A stretch of 64,000 nt of DNA from Bacteroidales bacterium (GTDB taxonomy: Bacteria > Bacteroidota > Bacteroidia > Bacteroidales > UBA932): contig JAFVAU010000025.1 in assembly GCA_017480345.1 (NCBI GenBank), positions 1-64,000 of the forward strand, read 5' to 3'. The notes beneath the pieces are model-generated. The model saw only the letters and a list, made by a program, of their open reading frames with translations, ran no database searches and was not told the origin of the DNA. This document shows, one piece after another, positions 44,686-52,159 of the stretch. How positions within the stretch are numbered: position 1 is the stretch's first letter; each line of letters begins with the position of its first letter. The position numbers were made by a program, and so were the translations under genes.

Positions 44686-44786
44686 AACACACAAAAAGCT
44701 TTATACAAATACCAAACACCCAGTCCCACCATCACCACCACGGCCACATACACGCCAGCCCGCACCCACCTAGATTCCTTCCTCAT
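44676..44786 (-). CDS. traL: Small membrane protein in the traL position
   Basis: A 36-residue ORF: after MRKESRWVRAG comes a hydrophobic helix (VYVAVVVMVGLGVWYLY). The start overlaps the traK stop (ATGA) and the stop overlaps the traM start (TTATGGCAGTAG). CTnDOT-type systems have the short membrane protein TraL (DUF3989) exactly here, though usually longer. The call is based on position, a transmembrane helix and coupling, not sequence match. Confidence 0.55.
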   Translation of the reverse strand: MRKESRWVRAGVYVAVVVMVGLGVWYLYKAFCVLWQ

Positions 44787-45409
44787 CGCTTCCTCGTCTC
44801 AATCAACTCATTCGACACTACCTTGAACCGCTCAATCATCAGCCCATGCGGATTCACATCGCTCCGCCGTCCCTCCAGCACCTGGCAGGTCGATACAAAG
44901 CTATATAGCGACACCTTGCTCTCCCGCACCACATACTGCCGCGCATACGTCCGCACCTGCCAGGGATAGTCAGAACCCACAAACACCACCGAATCCACCA
45001 GCATCTGCTGGCTGATATTGGCCGACACCATCCGGGCATAATACCCCTTCTCCGCCAAATCCTGCGAATACTCAAACGCCGACCGGTCTGCCAAATTGAA
45101 CGCCCGGTCCAGATTCTCCTGAATCGTCTGCTTCTGCGGACTCAAAGTAAACATCAGCTCATGGAACCGCGTCACATGGTCCCGAATCTCCACATCCTTG
45201 GACAGAACCGCATCCGTCTGTAAAGCCAGCAGCAGGCTCTTCCCCTGGTCCAGCACATAAATCTTCTGCCGCTGCCGCTCCGCAAACCCCATCGAGCTCA
45301 ACGAAACCGCCAGCGCAAAAACCAGCGAGCCGCCCACCGCCACCACCGTCAGCAAACTCTGCCGGCGGAAACTCTTCTCAATATCCCTTGTCAATTCCAA
45401 AATCTTCAT
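44783..45409 (-). CDS. traK: Conjugative transposon protein TraK
   Basis: A protein of 208 residues, VirB8-like. One N-terminal hydrophobic helix (about 19-40, SLLTVVAVGGSLVFALAVSL) is followed by a periplasmic domain with HVTRFHELMFTLSP and the C-terminal HGLMIERFKVVSNELIETRKR, both TraK family features. Coupled to traL and after traJ. Confidence 0.9.
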   Translation of the reverse strand: MKILELTRDIEKSFRRQSLLTVVAVGGSLVFALAVSLSSMGFAERQRQKIYVLDQGKSLLLALQTDAVLSKDVEIRDHVTRFHELMFTLSPQKQTIQENLDRAFNLADRSAFEYSQDLAEKGYYARMVSANISQQMLVDSVVFVGSDYPWQVRTYARQYVVRESKVSLYSFVSTCQVLEGRRSDVNPHGLMIERFKVVSNELIETRKR

Positions 45410-45418
45410 AATCTACAC

Positions 45419-46439
45419 TCACTTTATAACCATACTCAGCGCTTTCTTCCCCATCGTCGCCATCTTTCGTGTCAAGTCATCGGCCCCGCTCGACTGAATC
45501 ACCCAGCCCGCCATCTGAGGCACCCAGCAGCAGACAAAGAAGCAGCACAACATCCAGTACTATCAAATGATACGGAGCTGCCAAGGCCGACACAAACGGC
45601 GCATTCAGCATCGCAGCCAGCATGGCCCCCTTCAGCTTCACATTCACCATGTCCAGGAACGCCGTCAACGGAATCCAGAACGAGATTTGTATATACCGCG
45701 CCAGCCAACTCAGGATATTGCTCTCGAACCCCGGCATCAGCGAAAACGCAAACACAAACGGCCCCATCAGCCCCAGCACAATCAGATAAATGCTGCTCAT
45801 TGCCAGCAGGATATACTGCGCCAACTTCACCACCACCGAAATCAAGGCCGACACCACACTCCCCACGTCACTCACCGCTATCCCCACCCTCGCACGCACA
45901 AAGCCCTTCATCCCGGTCCACAAACGTTCGTACCATTTCGGTTCCGAAGCCCCGCCATTCAATTCCGCCTGCACCAGAGACTCCGTAATGGCCGAGCTCT
46001 GATAGCTCAACCCTTCCACCTCCGTGGCCGATGCCGCCCCTTCCACCTCATCCTCAAAAGCTCCTGTCAAAGACTCCCGCTTCCGCGCATCCTCGGCATG
46101 CTCATACACCTCATTCACCCGCCCCATCAGCCCCTCCCTGTCACCATCCGCAAACGCCGTCAGCCCCTTGGCCACCATATGCGTTATGCCGTCCAACGGC
46201 ATCAGCACCGTCGAATAGAAGTTACACGTCAGAATCAGAATGAACACCGCCCGCACCACTGCTGCCATATCCAGCCGTCCATAAGGCTCATTCATCATCC
46301 GGTTATACCAGCTCACAATCCCCCACGACGTCGCAATGCATGCCACCCCGCGGGCCAGACTGTATATCCCCGACAAATCGCCCGTAAACAGCGCCACCTT
46401 TATGTCCTGAATCAACTCAGGATAATTAAACTCAATCAT
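45419..46439 (-). CDS. traJ: Conjugative transposon protein TraJ, with a frameshift near the C-terminus
   Basis: A VirB6-like inner-membrane protein. The first frame gives 320 residues to a stop at 45477, with hydrophobic helices around 66-80, 210-250 and 295-310. From about 45540 the next frame continues as FVCCWVPQMAGWVIQSSGADDLTRK to a stop at 45419, 9 bases before traK. The span 45419-46439 is 1021 bases, consistent with one extra base. The 'P.MAGWV.Q' ending looks like the true TraJ tail, while the first frame ends in unlikely LLLGASDGGLGDSVERGR. The cause may be a real frameshift, a programmed shift at CTTCTTTG, or an assembly error. Confidence 0.75.
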
Positions 46440-46442
46440 ACC

Positions 46443-47069
46443 TCAATACCTAATTCTAAAAGCTTCCTCCAAACTGTCAAAAGCCTCGGCCATCCTCAGC
46501 CCGGCGTCAATATCCCGGTAAGTCCCCTTGATATGGTAATACATGGCCGCAGTCGCCTTTCCCACCTCCCGGTCGCACTCGCTCAGTCCCTTCATCCGCT
46601 CCTCTTCACTCACCTGCGCCTTATAGCCCAGGTATTCCCTGGCCCGTTTCACCTCCCGCGAAGCATACAGCAGATATTGGAACCCCTGGTTCACCAGCGA
46701 CCGCCCCTGCGCATAACTGATTTGCTGCCCATTCAGCCGTTTCAAATTCTGCACATACCGTGTAAACATCCGCGCAATCATCTCGTAATTCCTGGCCATC
46801 CGGATCACACTTTGCGCCTCATACAAATCCTTCCGGACCTCCTTGTAGCGCCTGTCCGCCTCCTGTAGGAACTTCAACTGCTCTTCCGCCACCCCCAAGT
46901 TTTGCAGGAACTGCTCCGTATTCACCGCCATATTGTCCCCATCCTGCAGGAAAGACAAGATGGCCTGCGCCAAGTTCGACGCATCAAACGTCGCAAATTG
47001 TGCCGCCGCCTGCGTTGTATTGAATAACAAGCCCATAATGACAACAATAAACGTCATTGCCGGTCTCAT
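46443..47069 (-). CDS. traI: Conjugative transposon protein TraI (DUF4141)
   Basis: A protein of 208 residues with a signal peptide (MRPAMTFIVVIMGLLFNTTQAAAQF) and a long helical domain typical of DUF4141, VirB5-like (ARNYEMIARMFTRYVQNLKRL, ECDREVGKATAAMYYHIKGTYR). Note that TraI here is not the relaxase of F-like plasmids. It overlaps traG by 4 bases (ATGA). Confidence 0.88.
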   Translation of the reverse strand: MRPAMTFIVVIMGLLFNTTQAAAQFATFDASNLAQAILSFLQDGDNMAVNTEQFLQNLGVAEEQLKFLQEADRRYKEVRKDLYEAQSVIRMARNYEMIARMFTRYVQNLKRLNGQQISYAQGRSLVNQGFQYLLYASREVKRAREYLGYKAQVSEEERMKGLSECDREVGKATAAMYYHIKGTYRDIDAGLRMAEAFDSLEEAFRIRY

Positions 47070-49591
47070 ACTCCCTCCTTTACCAATTTCTTTATCGCCT
47101 CAATATAACTCCCCCCGCATGCTTCCACCGCCTCCTCCAGCCGTAGCTTATCCTTCTTGGCCGACGAAAACGTCCACCTTTCCTCCGGCGACACCTCCAG
47201 CCGCATCACAAAACTCCGCCTGTTCCCCAGATTAAAAAACACCTCCCGTCCATCCGTCACCCCCGACCCGATCGGGGGTCTCCCGTCATTGCCGGCCCCG
47301 ACCGGCAATCTCATCCGGTTCAAGCTCAGCACCAGCCCCTTGTCCCCCTCATTCAGCGACAGCATCCCCGCCAGTTCCTCAAACCGATTCAGATACTTCG
47401 ACTGGTCCAGCAGAATCTTCACCCCCGAATTCTCCACAATCGTATCCCGGATAATCGGCGACGACACAATATCCTTCAATTCCTGCGTCACCACAATCGC
47501 CGACGTCCGGTGCTTCCGGGCCGTCTTCCACAGCTCCAGCATATATGTCGCCATCTGCGTTCCCATCAGAGCCTTCCACGCCTCTTCAATGCACATCACC
47601 TTGAAATCCTGCGTCGATGACATCTTCTCATTGAACGCATCCATAATCACCAGCGTCGTAATCGGATACACCACCTTGTCATCCTTAATCCGGTCAATCT
47701 CGAACACCACAAACCGGTCCCGCAAAATATCCACGCTTTCCCTCGAATTCAGCAGATAGCCATACGGCCCATCCGCATAGAACTGTTCCAGCGTCAACAA
47801 ATACCCCTTCATGTCAAAATACGCCTTCTCCACCCGTTCCTCCTCCAGTTTCCGCCGATACACATCCCGCACAAACACATAATAATTATCAAACACCGGA
47901 TTCGCATTCCTGTCACCCTGAGCCTGTCGAAGGGTCTCCTCCCAATACCGCAGAAACGCCACCACGCTCTCCTTCACAAACTTCATCTCCGCCGCCGATA
48001 CCTCCCCGCCATTCCGCCACAGCACACACATCAGCGTGTACAGGAAATCCATCGCTTGCGCATCCACAAAAAAGCGCCGGTAATTCCGGAACGGATTAAA
48101 AGAAATCGGCTTTCCCTTCTCAAACGTATAATACATTCCGTCCCTTCCGCCGGACTCCTCCCGGATAATATGGCACAGCGCCCGGTACGAGTGTCCCTGG
48201 TCCATCAGGAAACACTGCTGCCCCGCCACATAGCAACTTCGCAGATACTTGTTCATAAAGAACGACTTCCCCGCCCCTGTAGGTCCCAGCAGGAACACAT
48301 TGTAATTCTCCATCAGCCCCGCCTCCAGCGCCATCTCCTGGATGTCAAACCGCTGCGGCACCAGCCGCATCCGTTCGCTCATCTTCATCACGCCACCCAG
48401 CATCTCCGGTTCAAAGCCGTCATACAGCCCCAGGCAAAGTCCCGCCCGCAGGTCCATCGTCATATACTCACTGTACGCCAGCCCGCTCTCATTCCCGGGA
48501 ATAGAAGCCCAGAACTGCGCAGGCACATTCGCCCGGTCAATCACCGGCGTAATCCCCATCCGGGAAATCGCCGACGTAGTCGCATGTTCATCCGTGCTGA
48601 ACACGCTGATATGGCAGCGCACCGTCCGCATCTGCTCCACGGCCACCGTCTCCAGGTACTCACCAATCTCCTCTGCATACTTCCGGTTCCTGGCATTGCG
48701 CCCGCTCATGCTCTGCATCCGGCGACGCTTCGTGTCCAGCCTCCCATGCAGTTCCTGCTCCGGCTCCTTCACACAGAACCAGTTCACCACATGCTCGCAC
48801 TCCAGCCCCTGTCCCAGTTCATTCAAGTAAGACAACATCACGCTCGAATGCTCCGTGCTCAGTTCACTCACCCTCCGGCAAGATGCCACCTCACCCGGCA
48901 GCTGGTCCAGGTCGGCCAACAGATGGCACACCACCCGTTTCCTGCCAATCACCATGCTGTCCGCCGCCACCTGCATGTCCTGCAGCACATCCTCCCCCTC
49001 ATCCGTAAAATTCAGGTAATCCTGCATAATCCCCACACGACCGTCACCCCCGACCTGATCGGGGGTCTCCCCAAACAAGTCCTCCTCCCTTAGCTTTCTC
49101 ATCTCCACGGCCGCCCCCACCATCACCCCAAACTGCTCCGCCGCCTGCAAGCACCGTCCAATCACCGCCGCCGTCGGCAAGCCACTCCCGGCAATACCAT
49201 TCACCCCCGACGTCCCGCCATGCACATGCTTTCGGGTCGAGAAACACAGCCAAATCCGACACTTGTGGTCCAGATACGCCCGCCCGTCAAAATGCCGCTC
49301 ATACGCCTCCTCCAGAAATCCCCCTCTTGTCATACCGAGCGAAGCGAGCGTATCTCCCTCATACACCTTCCGCATAAACACATCCTGCTTATGCACCACC
49401 GTATACTCCGGCAGCAGCCCTATCGCCCCTGCCAGTGCCCCCAGCAACGCATCATACCCCTCCTCGTTACACCGGAAAGCCGCCGGAAGCGTCACCTCCC
49501 ACCCAACACACACATCCCCCCGCTTGCTCACAATCACCCCGTCCCCGCCATTCATCACTGGGAAACAGTCCCTGATATTTATCGTTTCCAT
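47066..49591 (-). CDS. traG: Conjugation ATPase TraG (VirB4-like)
   Basis: A protein of 841 residues that would energise the mating-pair channel. Walker A is LLGPTGAGKSFFMNKYL (about 425-440), Walker B lies in FKVMCIEEAWKALMGTQ (about 665), followed by VVTQELKDIVSSPIIRDTIVENSG. The N-terminus METINIRDCFPVMNGGDGV gives the start at 49591; the longer frame to 49678 lies in traF. Five or six palindromic repeats are inserted in frame at residues about 79-88, 174-183, 552-560 and 760-779, for example GETPDQVGGDGR. Despite them the frame is open throughout. Confidence 0.93.
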   Translation of the reverse strand: METINIRDCFPVMNGGDGVIVSKRGDVCVGWEVTLPAAFRCNEEGYDALLGALAGAIGLLPEYTVVHKQDVFMRKVYEGDTLASLGMTRGGFLEEAYERHFDGRAYLDHKCRIWLCFSTRKHVHGGTSGVNGIAGSGLPTAAVIGRCLQAAEQFGVMVGAAVEMRKLREEDLFGETPDQVGGDGRVGIMQDYLNFTDEGEDVLQDMQVAADSMVIGRKRVVCHLLADLDQLPGEVASCRRVSELSTEHSSVMLSYLNELGQGLECEHVVNWFCVKEPEQELHGRLDTKRRRMQSMSGRNARNRKYAEEIGEYLETVAVEQMRTVRCHISVFSTDEHATTSAISRMGITPVIDRANVPAQFWASIPGNESGLAYSEYMTMDLRAGLCLGLYDGFEPEMLGGVMKMSERMRLVPQRFDIQEMALEAGLMENYNVFLLGPTGAGKSFFMNKYLRSCYVAGQQCFLMDQGHSYRALCHIIREESGGRDGMYYTFEKGKPISFNPFRNYRRFFVDAQAMDFLYTLMCVLWRNGGEVSAAEMKFVKESVVAFLRYWEETLRQAQGDRNANPVFDNYYVFVRDVYRRKLEEERVEKAYFDMKGYLLTLEQFYADGPYGYLLNSRESVDILRDRFVVFEIDRIKDDKVVYPITTLVIMDAFNEKMSSTQDFKVMCIEEAWKALMGTQMATYMLELWKTARKHRTSAIVVTQELKDIVSSPIIRDTIVENSGVKILLDQSKYLNRFEELAGMLSLNEGDKGLVLSLNRMRLPVGAGNDGRPPIGSGVTDGREVFFNLGNRRSFVMRLEVSPEERWTFSSAKKDKLRLEEAVEACGGSYIEAIKKLVKEGV
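47256..47312. repeat. Two tandem in-frame palindromes in traG
   Basis: GTCACCCCCGA...TCGGGGGTCTCC is followed by GTCATTGCCGG...CCGGCAATCTC. They encode LPVGAGNDGRPPIGSGVTDG in traG, a different reading frame of the element than in traM. Confidence 0.75.
47912..47938. repeat. In-frame repeat, second type, in traG
   Basis: GTCACCCTGAGCC, TGTCGAAGGGTCTCC: arms ACCCT/AGGGT with the core GAGCCTGTCGA. It encodes LRQAQGD in traG. Confidence 0.65.
49044..49071. repeat. In-frame palindrome in traG near residue 175
   Basis: GTCACCCCCGACCT followed by GATCGGGGGTCTCC, almost identical to the copy at 47256; it encodes TPDQVGGDG. Confidence 0.75.
49329..49356. repeat. In-frame repeat, third type, in traG
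   Basis: GTCATACCGAGCGAA followed by GCGAGCGTATCTC, arms ATAC/GTAT with a CGAGCGAAGCGAGC core; it encodes DTLASLGMT in traG. Confidence 0.65.
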
Positions 49592-49875
49592 ACCTTGCTC
49601 CTGATTAAAATAAAACGCGGTCGCATCAGCCCGCTTATCCTGCGGGACAGCCCCTTCTCGCCCCACTCCCCCTGCCATTCCGCCACACGCAGATAAACCA
49701 CAGCCCCCAGCGACAATCCTGTAAACAATCCCACAAAGGCCGACGTCATCACGCCAGCCCCCAGCGCCAGCACACCCGCAGCGCCAATGCCCACAGCTCC
49801 CAGGGCAAGGAACTTCCCCTGTAACCCCAACAGCGTAAGCGACCTGTCCAGATTCCTGTAGATTCTATATTTCAT
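49579..49875 (-). CDS. traF: Conjugative transposon protein TraF (DUF4133)
   Basis: A protein of 98 residues. MKYRIYRNLDRSLTLLGLQG is the classic start of DUF4133, followed by two hydrophobic helices (about 22-65). It overlaps traE by 4 bases and traG by 13. An earlier ATG at 49935 falls within traE and is not used. Confidence 0.88.
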   Translation of the reverse strand: MKYRIYRNLDRSLTLLGLQGKFLALGAVGIGAAGVLALGAGVMTSAFVGLFTGLSLGAVVYLRVAEWQGEWGEKGLSRRISGLMRPRFILIRSKVWKR

Positions 49876-50183
49876 AGCCCCATATAATTCTTCACGGCCA
49901 CCGCCGCAATCAGACAGAACACAATTCCCCCGCACCAGCCGACCGCCTTCTGCGTCGCCTCATTGTCCCCGCTGGACATCTTGATGCCCACAATCACCAG
50001 CGAAATAATCGCCACGATAGCCAGCACCCCCACCACAACCTCATAAATCACTGACCCGGCGCCCCGGATTTGCGTATTCGTCTCATTCAGAAAAGAAATG
50101 GCATCCTGGGCCCTTGCACTCACTCCTGCGGCCAGCGCCAGCACGCCACAAACCGCATATTTCCTTACACCTTGTTCTTTCAT
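49872..50183 (-). CDS. traE: Conjugative transposon protein TraE (DUF4134)
   Basis: A protein of 103 residues with a signal peptide to about 25 (AAGVSARAQ), then two hydrophobic helices (EVVVGVLAIVAIISLVIVGIK, VGWCGGIVFCLIAAVAVKNYMG) as in DUF4134, the VirB2/VirB3-like pilin candidate. A GTG at 50186 is an alternative start one codon earlier. Confidence 0.88.
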   Translation of the reverse strand: MKEQGVRKYAVCGVLALAAGVSARAQDAISFLNETNTQIRGAGSVIYEVVVGVLAIVAIISLVIVGIKMSSGDNEATQKAVGWCGGIVFCLIAAVAVKNYMGL

Positions 50184-50187
50184 CACC

Positions 50188-50382
50188 TCATGCGTTATTG
50201 ATGATATTACCTATTTCCTCGGCATCCTCCAGCGCTTTCGCCGCCCTGCTCTGATACCGTTCCAGCAGACTCTTCGGCTTTTTCTCCCCAGGAGGACTCC
50301 GCACCACCTTTTTCGGTATCCGCATCGGATACTTCACCCCCTTCACCTTCGGGAAAATCTCATATAAGTCAATCTCCGTCAT
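50188..50382 (-). CDS. Small hypothetical protein between traA and traE
   Basis: A protein of 64 residues, basic and Lys/Pro-rich (MTEIDLYEIFPKVKG..., VVRSPPGEKKPKSLLERYQSRA). No signal or membrane helix. It occupies the place of traB-traD in CTnDOT but matches none that I recognise. It overlaps traA by 14 bases and precedes traE by 4. Confidence 0.6.
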   Translation of the reverse strand: MTEIDLYEIFPKVKGVKYPMRIPKKVVRSPPGEKKPKSLLERYQSRAAKALEDAEEIGNIINNA

Positions 50383-51070
50383 AGCCAATCACCTCCTCCA
50401 AAAGGCCCACGATACCCGGATTCGATTTCCGGATTTCCTTGCCCGGAAAGCACAGTGTCGAGCGGACAAAATGCCCCTCGCCCTGCTCCCGCTTCATCCC
50501 GATGTTGCCCTTCACCTGGCTCCTTGCCACCCGGCAGCCATGCTCCTCGAACCAGAGCCTGACCGCCTCATACTGCGTCGGCCGCTCCTTCCCGTGTACC
50601 CGGTTAAAAAACAAAAGCGCCTGCTGTCCATTCTCCTTGAACAGCAGCGCCAAACTCTTCATGGACGCCACAATCATCGCGTCCAGTTCCACGGGAATCA
50701 CCACCATGTCCAGCACCCCCGCCTCCGCCATCACGCACACCGGGTCCCCGCTCAAGAAAGACCCCTTGAAGTCCATCACCACATAATCCAGCACCCCCTC
50801 CATCTTCCGCACCATCCCCGCCACCGTCGCCAGATTCCCTTCGCTCAAATCCCGCACAGCCTCAATCGGATACAAGGCCGATTCATCCACCGCCTCCTTC
50901 ACCCCCGCCAGTTCCCGCTTCCGGCAGAAACTCAGGTTATACTCCGGCGCGTCAAAGTCCAGCAGCATCACCCTTTGGCCTTTCTCGTATTTCAGATAAG
51001 AGGCAAGCAGCATATTGAACGTCGTCTTGCCCGTTCCGCCCTTTGCGGAGAAAAAAGATATCACTTTCAT
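50369..51070 (-). CDS. traA: ParA-family ATPase (TraA)
   Basis: A protein of 233 residues with a deviant Walker A FFSAKGGTGKTTFNML at about 7-20 and Walker B-like VMLLDFDAPEYNL; the ParA/MinD fold. In CTnDOT-type elements this gene heads the tra operon. A strong promoter lies 17 bases upstream, so it is the first gene here too. Confidence 0.85.
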   Translation of the reverse strand: MKVISFFSAKGGTGKTTFNMLLASYLKYEKGQRVMLLDFDAPEYNLSFCRKRELAGVKEAVDESALYPIEAVRDLSEGNLATVAGMVRKMEGVLDYVVMDFKGSFLSGDPVCVMAEAGVLDMVVIPVELDAMIVASMKSLALLFKENGQQALLFFNRVHGKERPTQYEAVRLWFEEHGCRVARSQVKGNIGMKREQGEGHFVRSTLCFPGKEIRKSNPGIVGLLEEVIGYDGD

Positions 51071-51087
51071 CGTCCATCAATTTTCCC

Positions 51088-51120
51088 GCAAAACTATCCG
51101 CTCCTCCCCCGCCGCCCAAA
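51088..51120 (-). promoter_or_regulatory. Promoter of the tra operon
   Basis: The minus strand has TTTG (51117-51120), 20 bases, then TAGTTTTGC (51088-51096), a full -33/-7 match, 17 bases before traA. Confidence 0.7.
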
Positions 51121-51171
51121 TTCCTCACCCGCTGTTTCCAACTTTTCCCGTCCCCAAAACATCAAAAATGA

Positions 51172-51193
51172 GGTGAGTCCCGAAGAACTCACC
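51172..51193 (-). terminator. Terminator upstream of the tra promoter
   Basis: GGTGAGT and its complement enclose a 7-8 base loop; the minus strand continues TCATTTTT. It ends transcription of the gene at 51224-51547 before the tra promoter. Confidence 0.65.
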
Positions 51194-51223
51194 CCATCAA
51201 TAAAAAACTGACAAGTCAGGCAA

Positions 51224-51547
51224 TCACTGACCCTCTGATACGTTGTCCAACATACTTTCCAGCTGGGCAAACGGAGAATAAAAAGATGCGGGCATGATAA
51301 TCCCGGAATCGTCCAAAAGGACCTTGATATCAGCCCAAGTCCCGTTTTCTCCGCCCGCGCACATAATCGCTATATCCAAGATAAGTTCCCCCAAAGCCTG
51401 GATACTTTGCTCCTGCACAAACTGTTTTCCCTTTTCAGTCAGCGCCATACCCCCAAGGGCCTGCCTTGCCGAGTCAAGCGACTGAATGATAATCTTTCCC
51501 TTACAGAGGATTCCGTTGCCAGACTGAGATGTACTGTGCCGTTCCAT
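51224..51547 (-). CDS. Hypothetical protein, 107 residues
   Basis: Not recognised. It starts MERHSTSQSGNGI and has mixed helical content (ALTEKGKQFVQEQSIQALGEL), a Cys in AIMCAGGENG and no signal peptide or membrane helix. The ATG at 51547 is chosen over the TTG at 51559. It stands alone between a terminator and the next small secreted protein, at the seam between the tra operon and the fimbrillin region. Confidence 0.5.
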   Translation of the reverse strand: MERHSTSQSGNGILCKGKIIIQSLDSARQALGGMALTEKGKQFVQEQSIQALGELILDIAIMCAGGENGTWADIKVLLDDSGIIMPASFYSPFAQLESMLDNVSEGQ

Positions 51548-51622
51548 ATCAGCTTGCAAATAAGAAGAACAAGTTCCTGTGCAAAACCCTGACTATGCGC
51601 TTGTTATCGCCGAAAAGTGCTC

Positions 51623-52018
51623 CTATAAATCAGAGATAAACTGCGTATCGATGGTCTTGCCGTCTTGTTTCAGTGTCAGCAGCCAGTCTCCGCCCTCGGG
51701 AGCAGGCAGGCGGTCGCCCGGCATCACAAATACGGTGAAAGACTCCCCGCTGTCCAGGTTCTCCACCACAAGGCGAAGGTTTCCGGTCAGTCCTTCAGAG
51801 ATGTCCACCATGTTCCCCATGATGACCGCCCCCTTCGTACCGCTATTTCCTGGCTTAGGTTTTGGAGTGTAAGGACCCGGGCGAGGGATATTCGGATTGA
51901 AACAAGGGTCTCCGAGAATCAACGGATTGTTCATCGGGTCACGGTCTGCCCACGCGTTGGAGCAGAACAGGGTGCTTGCCATGGCAAGCAGTCCCAGAGA
52001 AATAACAATTTTTTTCAT
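51623..52018 (-). CDS. Small secreted protein of unknown function
   Basis: A protein of 131 residues with a signal peptide (MKKIVISLGLLAMASTLFCSNAWA), a Pro-rich stretch (NPNIPRPGPYTPKPKPG) and a C-terminal beta-rich part (LRLVVENLDSGESFTVFVMPG...) that could be an Ig-like fold similar to DUF3244. No catalytic motif. The upstream region holds three copies of TGGCAAA (52077, 52141, 52153), possibly regulatory. Confidence 0.6.
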   Translation of the reverse strand: MKKIVISLGLLAMASTLFCSNAWADRDPMNNPLILGDPCFNPNIPRPGPYTPKPKPGNSGTKGAVIMGNMVDISEGLTGNLRLVVENLDSGESFTVFVMPGDRLPAPEGGDWLLTLKQDGKTIDTQFISDL

Positions 52019-52159
52019 ACCTCGTGTAGTTTTAAAGGTTTACGCGAAGGTATGCCTTTCTCCAGGGTTAATCTTGTGGCAAATTGTGTCAATTGGTCAA
52101 CACAACTTCCCAATTATCAGTAAATTATCTTTTTTGACAATGGCAAATTTGTGGCAAAA

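Noticed and set aside
42721..50367. Several plus-strand frames in the tra region (Pro/His/Arg-rich)
   Set aside because: All are opposite identified tra genes and reflect the G-rich coding strand.
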